Notes: generated by a model not told the origin, from the letters alone. A stretch of 64,000 nt of DNA from Shewanella putrefaciens (GCF_016406325.1 NZ_CP066370.1:1488001-1552000), one strand, 5' to 3'. Positions 1-9,308 are shown, counted from the stretch's first letter. Numbers and translations: made by a program.

Positions 1-24
1 GTGACGGCATCATTAGCGGACTAG
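1..24 (+). CDS. 3' end of an upstream gene (partial)
   Basis: Reading from base 1 in frame gives VTASLAD followed by TAG, and the next gene begins 44 bases later behind a good ribosome binding site. In Shewanella the gene before mmsB is usually a 3-hydroxyisobutyryl-CoA hydrolase or enoyl-CoA hydratase, which would fit the pathway. Seven residues are too few to confirm this, so the identity is inference from context only. Confidence 0.45.
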   Translation: MTASLAD

Positions 25-68
25 CATTATCACAACACTAACAAAGAACAGCACACAGGAGTGATGGC

Positions 69-971
69 ATGAGTACAGTAGCCTTTATCGGTTTAGGTAA
101 TATGGGCGGCCCAATGGCGGCCAATTTATTAAAAGCAGGCATGACGGTTCGCGTCTTTGATTTAGTCCCAGAAGCTATGCAGCAATTGGCCGAAAAAGGC
201 GCCTTAGTATCAAGTACCGCCTGCGGCGCTGCGGCGGGTGCAAGTGTGGTGATTACTATGTTGCCTGTGGGCAAGCATGTAAAAAACTTATATTTAGGCA
301 ATGGAACAGACAAAGGTCTGCTTGAAGTAGTTGCAGGTGATACCTTGCTCATCGATTGTTCAACCATCGATGCGCAAAGCGCACAACTCGTGGCGGCCGA
401 GGCGGCTAAAAGTGGCATCGAATTTATGGATGCACCGGTTTCTGGCGGCACGGCAGGCGCGGCGGCGGGCACCTTAACTTTTATTTGTGGTGGCTCGGAT
501 TCCGCTTTTGAACGTGCACAGCCCGTACTTAAGGCTATGGGTGTGAATATCTTCCACGCAGGCGGTCCAGGGGCGGGGCAAGTCGCGAAAATCTGCAATA
601 ACATGCTGTTATCTGTGTTGATGGTCGGTACTTCTGAAGCCCTGCAAATGGGGATTGACCACGGTCTCGATCCCAAAGTGCTATCCGACATTATGAAGGT
701 CAGCAGTGGCGGAAACTGGACGCTAGAGAAGTACAATCCCTGCCCAGGCGTGATGGAAACAGTGCCTTCTTCTAAGGGCTATCAGGGTGGCTTTATGGTA
801 GATTTGATGGTCAAAGATCTCGGTCTGTCACAAGAAGCTGCATTATTGAGCAACTCTAGTACGCCAATGGGCGCTTTAGCCCGCAGCTTGTATGTTAATC
901 ATGCAAGACAAGGCAATGGCCGCCGAGATTTTTCCAGTATATTTGAACAATTTGCACCACTTAAAAAATAG
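69..971 (+). CDS. mmsB: 3-hydroxyisobutyrate dehydrogenase
   Basis: The 300-residue cytosolic enzyme oxidises 3-hydroxyisobutyrate to methylmalonate semialdehyde with NAD+, a late step of valine catabolism. An N-terminal Rossmann fold is visible with the dinucleotide motif GLGNMGGPMA (residues 8-17), followed by the substrate-binding motif DAPVSGGTAGA (about 122-132) and the catalytic-lysine segment GAGQVAKICNN (about 167-177). The length is typical of the beta-hydroxyacid dehydrogenase family. An AGGAG Shine-Dalgarno lies 7 bases before the ATG. It is followed 24 bases later by an SDR gene on the same strand, and the two share one terminator. Other members of this family (tartronate semialdehyde reductase) have similar motifs, but the SDR neighbour favours valine degradation. 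Confidence 0.9.
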   Translation: MSTVAFIGLGNMGGPMAANLLKAGMTVRVFDLVPEAMQQLAEKGALVSSTACGAAAGASVVITMLPVGKHVKNLYLGNGTDKGLLEVVAGDTLLIDCSTIDAQSAQLVAAEAAKSGIEFMDAPVSGGTAGAAAGTLTFICGGSDSAFERAQPVLKAMGVNIFHAGGPGAGQVAKICNNMLLSVLMVGTSEALQMGIDHGLDPKVLSDIMKVSSGGNWTLEKYNPCPGVMETVPSSKGYQGGFMVDLMVKDLGLSQEAALLSNSSTPMGALARSLYVNHARQGNGRRDFSSIFEQFAPLKK

Positions 972-995
972 ACACAGATAACAAGGGATCACCAG

Positions 996-1754
996 ATGGA
1001 TTTAAAAGATAAGGTTGTCGTCATTACTGGCGGCGCGGGTGGCTTAGGCTTAGCAATGGCGCAAAATTTTGCGCAGGCGGGTGCTAAGATAGCGCTTATC
1101 GATGTGGACCAAGAAAAACTCGAGCGAGCCTGCGCTGAGCTTGGATCGGACACTGAAGTCCAAGGTTATGCCTTAGACATTACCGACGAAGAAGATGTCG
1201 TCGCGGGTTTTGCCTATATTCTCGAAGACTTTGGTCAAGTGAACGTGTTAGTGAACAACGCCGGTATTCTGCGTGATGGCATGTTAGTCAAAGCCAAAGA
1301 CGGCAAAGTCACTGATCGTATGTCTTACGAGCAATTCCAATCGGTGATCAATGTGAACCTGACTGGTAGTTTCCTCTGTGGCCGAGAGGCCGCAGCGGCC
1401 ATGATTGAATCGGGTCAAGCGGGGGTGATTGTTAACATCTCTAGCCTTGCTAAGGCGGGCAATATGGGTCAGTCAAACTACGCGGCTTCAAAAGCGGGTG
1501 TTGCGGCTATGTCTGTCGGCTGGGCAAAGGAATTAGCACGTTACAATATCCGTAGCGCAGCGGTTGCACCGGGCGTGATCGCAACCGAGATGACGGCGGC
1601 AATGAAGCCTGAAGCGCTGGAACGTTTAGAGAAGTTAGTGCCTGTTGGCCGCTTAGGTCATGCCGATGAGATAGCTTCCACCGTACGTTTTATTATTGAA
1701 AACGATTATGTTAATGGTCGAGTGTTTGAAATCGATGGTGGCATCCGGTTGTGA
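996..1754 (+). CDS. SDR family NAD(P)-dependent oxidoreductase (FabG-like)
   Basis: This 252-residue short-chain dehydrogenase carries the cofactor motif TGGAGGLGLA near the N terminus (about 11-20), the NNAG motif (about 88-91) and the catalytic Ser...YAASK signature (Ser about 149, Tyr about 162, Lys about 166). Such enzymes reduce or oxidise 3-hydroxyacyl or keto groups. In this operon position it most likely serves branched-chain amino acid or fatty acid degradation, perhaps as a 3-hydroxyacyl-CoA dehydrogenase. The exact substrate cannot be read from sequence. It follows mmsB by 24 bases and is the last gene before a strong hairpin terminator. Confidence 0.85.
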   Translation: MDLKDKVVVITGGAGGLGLAMAQNFAQAGAKIALIDVDQEKLERACAELGSDTEVQGYALDITDEEDVVAGFAYILEDFGQVNVLVNNAGILRDGMLVKAKDGKVTDRMSYEQFQSVINVNLTGSFLCGREAAAAMIESGQAGVIVNISSLAKAGNMGQSNYAASKAGVAAMSVGWAKELARYNIRSAAVAPGVIATEMTAAMKPEALERLEKLVPVGRLGHADEIASTVRFIIENDYVNGRVFEIDGGIRL

Positions 1755-1780
1755 TGTTTGTATCTCATTGATATTAAAAT

Positions 1781-1806
1781 AAACCGAGCGTTTGCTCGGT
1801 TTTTTA
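1781..1806 (+). terminator. Rho-independent terminator of the mmsB operon
   Basis: The inverted repeat AACCGAGC/GCTCGGTT has a very short TT-type loop and runs directly into six T residues. It begins about 27 bases after the SDR stop codon. Confidence 0.85.
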
Positions 1807-1842
1807 TTGCTCGATGGAGTCACGGGTAATTTTGTCTATATA

Positions 1843-2107
1843 ATACCAATCGTATTAAATATCTGTTCATTCAGCGGGAGTTCAACGCGCTTTAGACAAG
1901 GCGAAGGCTTGAAGGCATAGTGGTGCTCTGTCAAAAGCCTTAAACGCAGTATAAAGCGCGTTGAAACCCGCCCTTCGGGAGCCACACAGGCATCCCACTC
2001 CCGTGTTGCATTAACTTAAAAGGGAATGACCATTTCTGCGTCAATGCGCCTTGGATTGAGATGCCTGTGAGGCTCTGAACTGATTAGATATTTAATGTGA
2101 TTGGTAT
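1843..2107. mobile_element. MITE-like palindromic element, 265 bp
   Basis: The element is bounded by imperfect terminal inverted repeats: the left end begins ATACCAATCGTATTAAATAT and the right end, read on the other strand, begins ATACCAATCACATTAAATAT. It contains two nested inverted repeats: a perfect 14-bp pair at 1881-1894 and 1952-1965 (TTCAACGCGCTTTA), and a 15-of-16 pair at 1979-1994 and 2060-2075 (GAGCC...CAGGCATC). It carries no convincing reading frame. The structure fits a non-autonomous, transposase-dependent element or a repeat mobilised in trans. No second copy was seen in this window. Confidence 0.65.
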
Positions 2108-2225
2108 AATTGGAATTAGCTTGTCGGAGTTGACATTTCGTTGTTAACCTTCAACAATCTCCCACCCGTTTTTTTACATAACTTTACAAACATGTGTATC
2201 GCATGTCATGGAGCTTGAAATCTGG

Positions 2226-2468
2226 ATGTCTTGGCAGGAAAAAGCCCTCTGGCTTGAGAAAATCACTAAGCGCATGATGTTAATCGTGGGTGTGCTTGGG
2301 CTGATTGTGATTTACTGTGGGTTCTTTTTTCTGCTCTTCAGTGGTCGCTCTATCGCTGTGATCCCATGGTTTTTCCTTGTCTCACCTTGGATTTGCATCT
2401 ATTTCGGGTTGACTCAGGTACAACAAATAAAAGTGTTAAATTGGTTTATCAACAAATTTAAAAAATAG
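2226..2468 (+). CDS. Small hypothetical membrane protein
   Basis: The product is about 80 residues if the internal ATG (MSWQEKALWLEKITKRMM) is used. That start has a GGAG 12 bases upstream, whereas the earlier in-frame ATG at 2208 has no Shine-Dalgarno. An amphipathic N-terminal helix is followed by two hydrophobic segments (about residues 20-42 and 50-66) separated by a short basic turn, and then a basic tail. This suggests a two-pass inner-membrane protein with both ends in the cytoplasm. I do not recognise the family. It is on the same strand as the S9 peptidase 60 bases downstream and could be co-transcribed with it. Confidence 0.55.
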   Translation: MSWQEKALWLEKITKRMMLIVGVLGLIVIYCGFFFLLFSGRSIAVIPWFFLVSPWICIYFGLTQVQQIKVLNWFINKFKK

Positions 2469-2528
2469 CCCATAGGGTAAATTAAGATTTTGTTTTAGTT
2501 TGTGATATTAGCAAACATGGGGAAAACA

Positions 2529-4559
2529 ATGGAGTTAGGACGCTATCTTCCATCTCTGTTAAGCGCAATATTGCTGCTTAGCGGTTGTGAGCGTACGCAA
2601 ATCACGGACACACCAGCGAAAGAATATGGCGATCGTATTGTGGCGCCTTATGGTAGTTGGCAATCCCCGTTGTCGGCGGTAAATGTGTTTGAACAGGCCG
2701 ATAGCGTGGCCGAGTTACAAAGTGTGGGTAATGCCATTTACTTTGCCGAATCGAGTGGTAAGTCCCAAGGTAAAGTGGGGATTAAGCGCCTTGACAAGCA
2801 TGCTAATGTCGTTGAAGTGGTTTCCCCTGAGTTCAATGTTAAATCTACGGTTCATGAATATGGTGGCGCGGCATTTTTGGGGATTGGCCAGAGCTTATTT
2901 GCCACCAAGTTACAGGATCAGCTTTTTTACCGTTTTGCACCGAATCAACCACCTCTACCCTTAACCCCTAATGGCACTCGTCATGCGGATTGTATCGCCT
3001 ATCCAAAAGGTTCGCGCATTATCTGTGTGCGTGAAGATCACCGCCAAGAAGGTGAACCTAAGGCGAGTTTAGTGACGATTAATCTTAATTTTGCAGGTGA
3101 GGGCGATACCTTTGTCTCGGGGCATGATTTTATTGCTTCACCCACTATTTCTCCTGATAACACTCAGCTTGCGTGGATAACATGGGAACATCCCTACATG
3201 CCTTGGGACAATAGTGTGTTATGGCTAGGGGATTTAGATCGTAAAGGCCAATTAAAAAATATCCGAAAGATAGTCACCCCTGAACATTCCTCTGTGACTC
3301 AACCTTTGTTCAGCCCAGATGGACAGCTTTATGTCGTCGCAGATATCAGCAATTGGTGGAATATTTATCGTGTGACATCAGCGGGTTTACTTGTACCTGT
3401 GTTTACCAAAAATGCCGAGTTTGCAGTACCTGATTGGCGCTTAGGTAATCATAATTATGCCTTTGAATCGGCCAATACGCTTATCGCCAGCTATGTTGAA
3501 GGAAATCAGGCTGCTTTGATTAGGATCTATTTAGACTCGGGTTTAACTGAATCTTTGGCGGTTGATTTTGCAGAAATAACCCAAGTTATTAAGGGAGAGG
3601 ATGGGGTTTATTTTGTTGGGGCTAAGGCGACGCCAGAACAAGGTGTTTACCAAGTTGTAGGGCGTGGTACAGAGCTTGTGTATGCCCCCGCATTACCAAA
3701 ACTTGATCCTAACTATATTTCACGGGCAAGGAATATTGCCTTCACAACGGGTGAAGATCAGCAGGCATATGGCTATTTTTATGCACCAGTGAATCCTAAG
3801 TATGTTGCGCCCCATGATACTCGTCCGCCGTTAATTGTGATGTTACACGGTGGTCCTACAGCGCGTGCGAGTCTTGCCTATCGTAGTGATATTCAGTTTT
3901 GGACCAGTCGCGGTTTTGCGGTGCTCGATTTAAATTTTCGCGGAAGTAGTGGTTTTGGGCGTGCTTATCGTCAAAGTCTCTATGGAAAATGGGGGCAGAG
4001 TGATGTGGAAGATGCGATTAACGCGGCCAAGTATTTAGTCGCGAAAGGCTGGGTAGATGGCAGCAAACTGGCGATTCGAGGGATCAGCGCGGGCGGTTTG
4101 ACAGTGATGTCATCATTAGCTTTTTATGATGTATTCCATGCGGGAGTGAGTTACGAGGGGATCAGTGATTTCGAGCAGCTTGCCAAAGGTACCCATAAGT
4201 TTGAGGCGGGTTATTTAGATCAACTGATTGGCCCCTATGCCGATAACCCAAGTCGTTACCGTGAGTTATCACCGCTAAATCATTTAGAAGGGTTTAATGA
4301 GCCACTCCTTATCTTTCAAGGGCTGAGAAATCAAATTGTCCCTGCTCATCAATCACAAAAAATCTATGAAGCGCTTAAAGCCAAGGGCGTGCCAACAGCT
4401 TATATCGCCCATGACGATGAGCCTCATGGTGGGCGAAAGCCTGAACATAAGGCCGCAGGATTAGAAATGGAACTCGCATTTTATGGGAAAGTGTTTCAAT
4501 TTACTCCTGCAGGTAAATTGCCTGAGCTCGTGCTGGATAATGCGGCAGCCTTACATTAG
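2529..4559 (+). CDS. S9 (prolyl oligopeptidase) family lipoprotein with Asn in place of the catalytic Asp
   Basis: The product (676 residues from the preferred ATG) starts with a lipoprotein signal ending LLSGC (lipid-modified Cys20), so it should be anchored in the outer membrane or periplasm. Residues of about 50-410 look like the beta-propeller of S9 peptidases. The C-terminal 250 residues form an alpha/beta hydrolase with the oxyanion segment MLHGGP and the nucleophile motif GISAGG (Ser520). The His is in EPHGGRKPEH (His633). The position 32 residues before that His, normally Asp, is Asn601 in GLRNQIVP, so activity may be reduced or lost. The ATG at 2529 has GGGG six bases upstream. Earlier in-frame codons (GTG 2502, ATG 2517) lack this site and would bury the signal. 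Confidence 0.8.
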   Translation: MELGRYLPSLLSAILLLSGCERTQITDTPAKEYGDRIVAPYGSWQSPLSAVNVFEQADSVAELQSVGNAIYFAESSGKSQGKVGIKRLDKHANVVEVVSPEFNVKSTVHEYGGAAFLGIGQSLFATKLQDQLFYRFAPNQPPLPLTPNGTRHADCIAYPKGSRIICVREDHRQEGEPKASLVTINLNFAGEGDTFVSGHDFIASPTISPDNTQLAWITWEHPYMPWDNSVLWLGDLDRKGQLKNIRKIVTPEHSSVTQPLFSPDGQLYVVADISNWWNIYRVTSAGLLVPVFTKNAEFAVPDWRLGNHNYAFESANTLIASYVEGNQAALIRIYLDSGLTESLAVDFAEITQVIKGEDGVYFVGAKATPEQGVYQVVGRGTELVYAPALPKLDPNYISRARNIAFTTGEDQQAYGYFYAPVNPKYVAPHDTRPPLIVMLHGGPTARASLAYRSDIQFWTSRGFAVLDLNFRGSSGFGRAYRQSLYGKWGQSDVEDAINAAKYLVAKGWVDGSKLAIRGISAGGLTVMSSLAFYDVFHAGVSYEGISDFEQLAKGTHKFEAGYLDQLIGPYADNPSRYRELSPLNHLEGFNEPLLIFQGLRNQIVPAHQSQKIYEALKAKGVPTAYIAHDDEPHGGRKPEHKAAGLEMELAFYGKVFQFTPAGKLPELVLDNAAALH

Positions 4560-4566
4560 TTCAGTT

Positions 4567-4968
4567 TTATGAGGTTGATTTAAGCTCAAGGTTAAGGCTA
4601 TCAATAATGGCACAATGGGGCTGCGAACCTCCTTGGCATTGAGTCACCATATGTTGCAGTTGTGTTCGCAGATTTTGTAATTTCACAATTTGCTGTTCAA
4701 CATAGGCAAGATGGCGGCGAGTGAGTTGTCTAACATCTTCGGCATTGCGGCTTTCATTATCCCTTAACCCGAGCAGCAGTTTACAGTCATCTAGACTAAA
4801 TCCCAGATCGCGGCACTGGTGAACAAACTTAAGTGACTCAATATCGTGGGGGCGATAAACTCGGTAACCTGCCTCATTGCGTTCGGCATGTACTAGGCCA
4901 ATATCGTGATAATAACGAATACTCTTAACGCTCAAACCTGTTTGTTTAGCCACTTCGCCTATTTTCAT
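4567..4968 (-). CDS. cueR: Copper-responsive MerR-family regulator
   Basis: This 133-residue regulator has the MerR winged-helix start MKIGEVAKQTGLSVKSIRYY, a long dimerisation helix (about 75-108) and the C-terminal metal-binding loop with Cys111 and Cys119 spaced as in CueR. It senses Cu(I) and twists a 19-bp-spacer promoter to switch on the divergent copper ATPase gene. The residue that aligns without gaps to Ser77 of E. coli CueR is Ala76 here. Ser77 is known to help select monovalent metals, so specificity or tuning may differ. The operator it should bind lies in the 130-bp divergent gap. Confidence 0.88.
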   Translation of the reverse strand: MKIGEVAKQTGLSVKSIRYYHDIGLVHAERNEAGYRVYRPHDIESLKFVHQCRDLGFSLDDCKLLLGLRDNESRNAEDVRQLTRRHLAYVEQQIVKLQNLRTQLQHMVTQCQGGSQPHCAIIDSLNLELKSTS

Positions 4969-5030
4969 TTAAACCTCGGTAAGCTGCGTACCTAAAAATT
5001 TCGACTGGATCGCATTCAATCAATTCTTCC

Positions 5031-5061
5031 TTGACTCTCCCGTGATGGGAGACTTTATCTT
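5031..5061 (+). promoter_or_regulatory. CueR-type operator/promoter of copA
   Basis: A -35 box TTGACT (5031-5036) and a -10 box TATCTT (5056-5061) are separated by 19 bp, the overlong spacer typical of MerR-family promoters. The spacer region holds the dyad ACTCTCCC (5034-5041), five central bases and GGGAGACT (5047-5054), with one mismatch. Transcription should start near 5068, so copA translation must begin downstream of this site. Confidence 0.85.
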
Positions 5062-5098
5062 AACCCTATCGCGTTCAAGTGCAAGTGAGGAATATTTC

Positions 5099-7333
5099 AT
5101 GTCATTGATTAGACTCTATGTTACCAATATGAATTGTGCTGGCTGTGTTGCCAAGATTGAAAAGGCGTTTGCTGTCCAAGAAGGGGTAGAAGCTCGGGTA
5201 AATCTTGCCGATAAACAAGTGACCATTAATGGCACTATGGGTGCCGATGTTGCGATTGAGCTGATGGCGAGCGCGGGGTTTTCGGCTGAAGTGATTGTCG
5301 ATGCCAAGGCCGCAGCCGAAGAAAAACGCCTTGAGGATGCGGCCGAGTATCGACTCAGAATGCGCCAAGCCATTATCGCGCTCGCGATTGGTATTCCTAT
5401 GATGTTATGGGGATTACTGGGCGGCGAAATGATGATTAATAGCCCGAGTATGCAATTAGGTTGGGGCATTATGGGGCTTATCACGCTATTTTTGCTGGTG
5501 ACTACGGGAAGGCATTTTTATCAGGGGATGTGGCGGGCGCTCAAGGCCAAAACCACCAATATGGATACCTTAATCGTGCTGGGTACCAGTACGGCATGGG
5601 CTTATTCCATGCTGGTGGTCATACTGCCAAATGTATTTCCTTTGGATACTCGCCATGTTTACTTTGAGGCGAGTGTGATGATTTTAGGTTTGATTAACCT
5701 AGGTCACGCGCTAGAGCTTAAAGCGCGTGGCAAAACCAGCGAGGCGGTGCAGCGTTTGCTCGGGCTTCAATCCACCACTGCGATTCGTATCGGTGATAAG
5801 GGCGATGAGCAGGTTGAGATAAGTCAGTTGAAACTGGGCGATAAACTGCGTTTACGCCCGGGAGACAGAGTGGCCCTCGATGGTATTGTTGAAATGGGGC
5901 AATCATTGTTAGATGAAGCCATGCTCACGGGTGAGCCCATTCCCGTCGTGAAAAATATGGGGGATAACCTAAGCGCGGGGACGGTTAACGGTAATGGCAG
6001 TTTGGTGTATCGCGTGACGGCTGGGCCACAAGATACGCGGCTTGCAAAAATTATTGCACTGGTGCAAGAGGCACAAACATCAAAATTACCCATAGGGCGA
6101 TTGGCCGATAAGATCTCCGCGGTATTTGTTCCAACAGTGGTGGCGATTGCGCTGCTAGCGGCGGCTATCTGGTACTTTGTTGGGCCTGCGCCCGCCTTAA
6201 GTCATGCACTCGTCGTGCTCACCAGCGTGTTGATTATCGCTTGCCCCTGTGCGCTGGGGCTGGCAACACCTATGTCCATTATGGTCGCGGTAGGGCGAGC
6301 GGCACAAATGGGCGTATTAGTTAAAAACGGTGAGGCATTACAAACGGCGAGCAGGGTTGATTGCGTGGTGCTGGATAAAACGGGCACAGTTACCTTAGGT
6401 AAGCCACAAGTCACTGATTTCATGTTAGTGCAAGCACTAAGTGATACTGATAAAGGAGCCTTACTGGGCGAAATTGCTAGCCTAGAGCAACACTCTGAGC
6501 ATCCCTTAGCGGGGGCGATTGTCAGTTATGCTAAGGAGTCACTCTCGCCATTGCCCGAAACGCAGGCATTTACGAACCATCAAGGTAAGGGGATTGAAGG
6601 CAAGGTTGATGGTGTATCGCTAGCGATCGGTAATCTCGCCTTGATGACGGCATTGGATATTGTAAATTCCGATGGCAGCGCCTTAGATCCTAGTGCGACA
6701 TTAAGCTTTGCCAACCAAGGTAAAACCCCAATTTATGTCGCCAAAGCGGGTAAGTTAGTGGCCACTATTGCCCTTGCCGATCCGATTAAAATTGATGCAA
6801 AAACAGCCATCAGCGCCATGCTACAGCAGGATATTCGCGTTGTGTTACTTACGGGCGATAATCCACAAACCGCGCAGGCAGTGGCGGACCAAGTGGGCAT
6901 TACCGAAGTGATTGCAGGTGTATTACCAGAGCAAAAACAACAACATATTAAAGCATTGCAACAACAAGGGCATATCGTCGCTATGGTAGGTGATGGCATT
7001 AACGATGCTCCAGCTTTAATGAGCGCCGACGTCGGCATTGCCATGGGATCGGGTACTGAGGTGGCGATCGAGAGTGCCGATATGACACTACTTTCACATC
7101 AATTGATAGTGATCGCTAACTTATTAGCCCTATCGCGCGCAACCATCACCAATATTAAGCAGAATCTCTTTGGTGCTTTTGTGTATAACAGTTTAGGTAT
7201 CCCGGTGGCGGCGGGGGTACTTTATCCCCTAACCGGGATGTTGTTAAGCCCGGTGATTGCAGGTGCCGCCATGGCATTATCTTCGCTTACCGTGGTAACC
7301 AACGCCAATCGTTTAAGGAAACAGAAGTTATAG
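5099..7333 (+). CDS. copA: Cu(I)-exporting P1B-type ATPase
   Basis: The 744-residue inner-membrane pump exports Cu(I) from the cytoplasm. It has one N-terminal heavy-metal-associated domain with CxxC at Cys13-Cys16, eight predicted membrane helices, the actuator TGEP motif, the ion-binding CPC motif (Cys382-Pro383-Cys384), the phosphorylation motif DKTGT (Asp426), the SEHPLA nucleotide-binding motif and the hinge GDGINDAP. The last two helices carry YN (in YNSLGIPVAAG) and MALSS, the copper-specific signatures. The ATG chosen has GAGG eight bases upstream. An in-frame ATG at 5045 and a GTG at 5042 lie inside the promoter and are excluded. It has one metal-binding domain, whereas E. coli CopA has two. 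It is divergent from cueR, which should control it. Confidence 0.93.
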   Translation: MSLIRLYVTNMNCAGCVAKIEKAFAVQEGVEARVNLADKQVTINGTMGADVAIELMASAGFSAEVIVDAKAAAEEKRLEDAAEYRLRMRQAIIALAIGIPMMLWGLLGGEMMINSPSMQLGWGIMGLITLFLLVTTGRHFYQGMWRALKAKTTNMDTLIVLGTSTAWAYSMLVVILPNVFPLDTRHVYFEASVMILGLINLGHALELKARGKTSEAVQRLLGLQSTTAIRIGDKGDEQVEISQLKLGDKLRLRPGDRVALDGIVEMGQSLLDEAMLTGEPIPVVKNMGDNLSAGTVNGNGSLVYRVTAGPQDTRLAKIIALVQEAQTSKLPIGRLADKISAVFVPTVVAIALLAAAIWYFVGPAPALSHALVVLTSVLIIACPCALGLATPMSIMVAVGRAAQMGVLVKNGEALQTASRVDCVVLDKTGTVTLGKPQVTDFMLVQALSDTDKGALLGEIASLEQHSEHPLAGAIVSYAKESLSPLPETQAFTNHQGKGIEGKVDGVSLAIGNLALMTALDIVNSDGSALDPSATLSFANQGKTPIYVAKAGKLVATIALADPIKIDAKTAISAMLQQDIRVVLLTGDNPQTAQAVADQVGITEVIAGVLPEQKQQHIKALQQQGHIVAMVGDGINDAPALMSADVGIAMGSGTEVAIESADMTLLSHQLIVIANLLALSRATITNIKQNLFGAFVYNSLGIPVAAGVLYPLTGMLLSPVIAGAAMALSSLTVVTNANRLRKQKL

Positions 7334-7553
7334 CCTTTGCCTTAACGTAGATCCGATGTGGATTAAGCCGCCAAGGCAAGGCTTAGCCGTTGAACGCCGT
7401 TGAACTTAGTGAGTTAAGATCATTCATTTGTCATCAGAGCCTGTGAAAATAGGACATAATAAAGCATGAAATTGCAGTGGGATTAAGTGGTTAGTCACTC
7501 GAGTTAGCAGAGTGCGGCGCTTAATTCCACGCGAATGGCTGAGGTCTTTTTAG

Positions 7554-7581
7554 TTGATAATTTAGCCCAAACTGCTATAGT
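7554..7581 (+). promoter_or_regulatory. Putative promoter for ybiT; 7334-7680 otherwise without features
   Basis: TTGATA (7554-7559) and TATAGT (7576-7581) are separated by 16 bp, about 100 bases before the ybiT start. The rest of the gap holds a weak TAAGCC/GGCTTA hairpin shortly after copA but no gene I can support. Confidence 0.45.
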
Positions 7582-7680
7582 GCCACGTTTATTTTTACCC
7601 CCTCAGGTTTGATAAAATGGATTTATGCTTAGTTGCATTGCCAAAAATCTAACCAACATTACTCGATTTGGAAGTTCATT

Positions 7681-9273
7681 TTGATCACAACAGCGAATAT
7701 CACCATGCAGTTTGGCGCTAAGCCACTGTTTGAAAACATCTCAGTTAAATTTGGCGGCGGTAACCGTTACGGTCTTATCGGTGCGAACGGCTGTGGTAAA
7801 TCAACCTTCATGAAGATCCTTTGCGGTGATCTAGAACCAAGCAGCGGCAACGTGTCTTTGGATGTGAATGAGCGTCTGGGTAAGTTGAGCCAGAACCAAT
7901 TCGGTTATGAGGAATACACGCTTATCGATACAGTGATCATGGGGCACAGTGAACTGTGGAAGGTTAAACAAGAGCGTGATCGAATTTATTCTTTACCCGA
8001 AATGAGTGAAGAAGACGGCATTGCCGTGGCAAACCTTGAGATGGAATTTGCCGAAATGGACGGTTACACCGCCGAATCTCGCGCGGGTGAATTGTTGTTA
8101 GGTGTGGGTATTGGCATTGAAACCCATTTTGGTTTGATGTCTGAAATTGCTCCGGGCTTAAAACTGCGGGTGTTGTTAGCCCAAGCCCTGTTCTCCGATC
8201 CCGATGTACTGCTGCTTGACGAACCCACCAACAACTTGGACATCGATACCATTCGCTGGTTACAGGACGTATTGAACCAACGCGATAGCACCATGATCAT
8301 TATTTCCCACGACCGTTACTTTTTAAACTCAGTCTGTACCCATATGGCGGACTTAGACTACGGTGAACTGCGCGTTTACCCTGGTAACTACGACGAATAT
8401 ATGCAAGCGGCTACCCAAGCCCGTGAGCGTTTAATTGCGGATAATGCGAAGAAAAAAGCCCAAATTTCTGAGCTGCAAACCTTCGTTGCACGTTTCTCTG
8501 CCAACGCTTCTAAGGCAAAACAAGCGACGTCCCGCGCCCGTCAAATCGACAAAATTAAGCTAGATGAAGTCAAAGCCTCTAGCCGCGTGAACCCCTTTAT
8601 TCGTTTCGAGCAAGAAAAGAAACTGTTCCGCAATGCCTTAGTGGTTGAAAACTTAACTAAAGGTTATGACACACCGCTATTTAAAGACTTGAACTTAATC
8701 GTTGAAGTGGGCGAGCGTATCGCGATTTTAGGTGAGAACGGTGTCGGTAAAACGACATTGTTACGAACGCTTATCCATGATATTCCGCAGGATGAAGGTC
8801 ATATTCAATGGTCTGAAAACGCCAACATTGGCTACTATGCACAGGATCATGAGTCTGATTTTGCAAATGATATGACCTTATTTGAATGGATGAGCCAATG
8901 GCGTAAACCTGAAGACGATGACCAATCGGTACGTGGTATTTTAGGCCGTATGTTGTTTGGTTCTGACGACATTAAAAAGTCAGTCAAAGTACTGTCGGGT
9001 GGTGAGAAGGGCCGGATGTTATTTGGCAAGCTCATTATGCAAAAAGCCAATATTTTGATGCTCGACGAACCGACCAACCATATGGATATGGAATCGATTG
9101 AGTCATTAAACAACGCCTTAGAAAAGTACGAAGGCACTTTGTTGTTTGTGAGTCACGATCGTGCATTTGTATCATCATTGGCTAACCGTATTATTGAAAT
9201 TACTTCTAAAGGTGTAAATGATTTCAAAGGCACCTATGATGAGTTCCTTGCGAGCAAAGGTATTGAAGGCTAA
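7681..9273 (+). CDS. ybiT: ABC-F family ATPase (YbiT)
   Basis: This soluble 530-residue protein carries two ABC ATPase domains and no membrane segments. ABC-F proteins act on the ribosome, where they influence translation. The first Walker A is GANGCGKST (34-42) with Walker [12 protein letters not shown]. The second domain has GENGVGKTT, the signature LSGGEKGR and [10 protein letters not shown]. Between them lies the basic alpha-helical linker typical of the family. The first domain has a degenerate signature (IAPGLKLR), as in E. coli YbiT, and the length is identical to that protein. The start is a TTG with GGAAG six bases upstream. The in-frame upstream TTG at 7633 would add 16 residues with no family counterpart. 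Confidence 0.93.
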   Translation: MITTANITMQFGAKPLFENISVKFGGGNRYGLIGANGCGKSTFMKILCGDLEPSSGNVSLDVNERLGKLSQNQFGYEEYTLIDTVIMGHSELWKVKQERDRIYSLPEMSEEDGIAVANLEMEFAEMDGYTAESRAGELLLGVGIGIETHFGLMSEIAPGLKLRVLLAQALFSDPDVLLLDEPTNNLDIDTIRWLQDVLNQRDSTMIIISHDRYFLNSVCTHMADLDYGELRVYPGNYDEYMQAATQARERLIADNAKKKAQISELQTFVARFSANASKAKQATSRARQIDKIKLDEVKASSRVNPFIRFEQEKKLFRNALVVENLTKGYDTPLFKDLNLIVEVGERIAILGENGVGKTTLLRTLIHDIPQDEGHIQWSENANIGYYAQDHESDFANDMTLFEWMSQWRKPEDDDQSVRGILGRMLFGSDDIKKSVKVLSGGEKGRMLFGKLIMQKANILMLDEPTNHMDMESIESLNNALEKYEGTLLFVSHDRAFVSSLANRIIEITSKGVNDFKGTYDEFLASKGIEG

Positions 9274-9308
9274 TTGTTTGCCTTAAGTGCTTAAACCTTG
9301 TTTAAATA

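Noticed and set aside
38..736. Long reading frame on the minus strand across mmsB
   Set aside because: It lies entirely over a well-supported dehydrogenase gene, has no ribosome binding site and its translation shows no domain. It is an antisense shadow.
5042..5098. Upstream GTG/ATG starts that would add 18-19 residues to CopA
   Set aside because: They fall inside the CueR operator and -10 box, so the mRNA would not include them. The ATG at 5099 has a proper Shine-Dalgarno.
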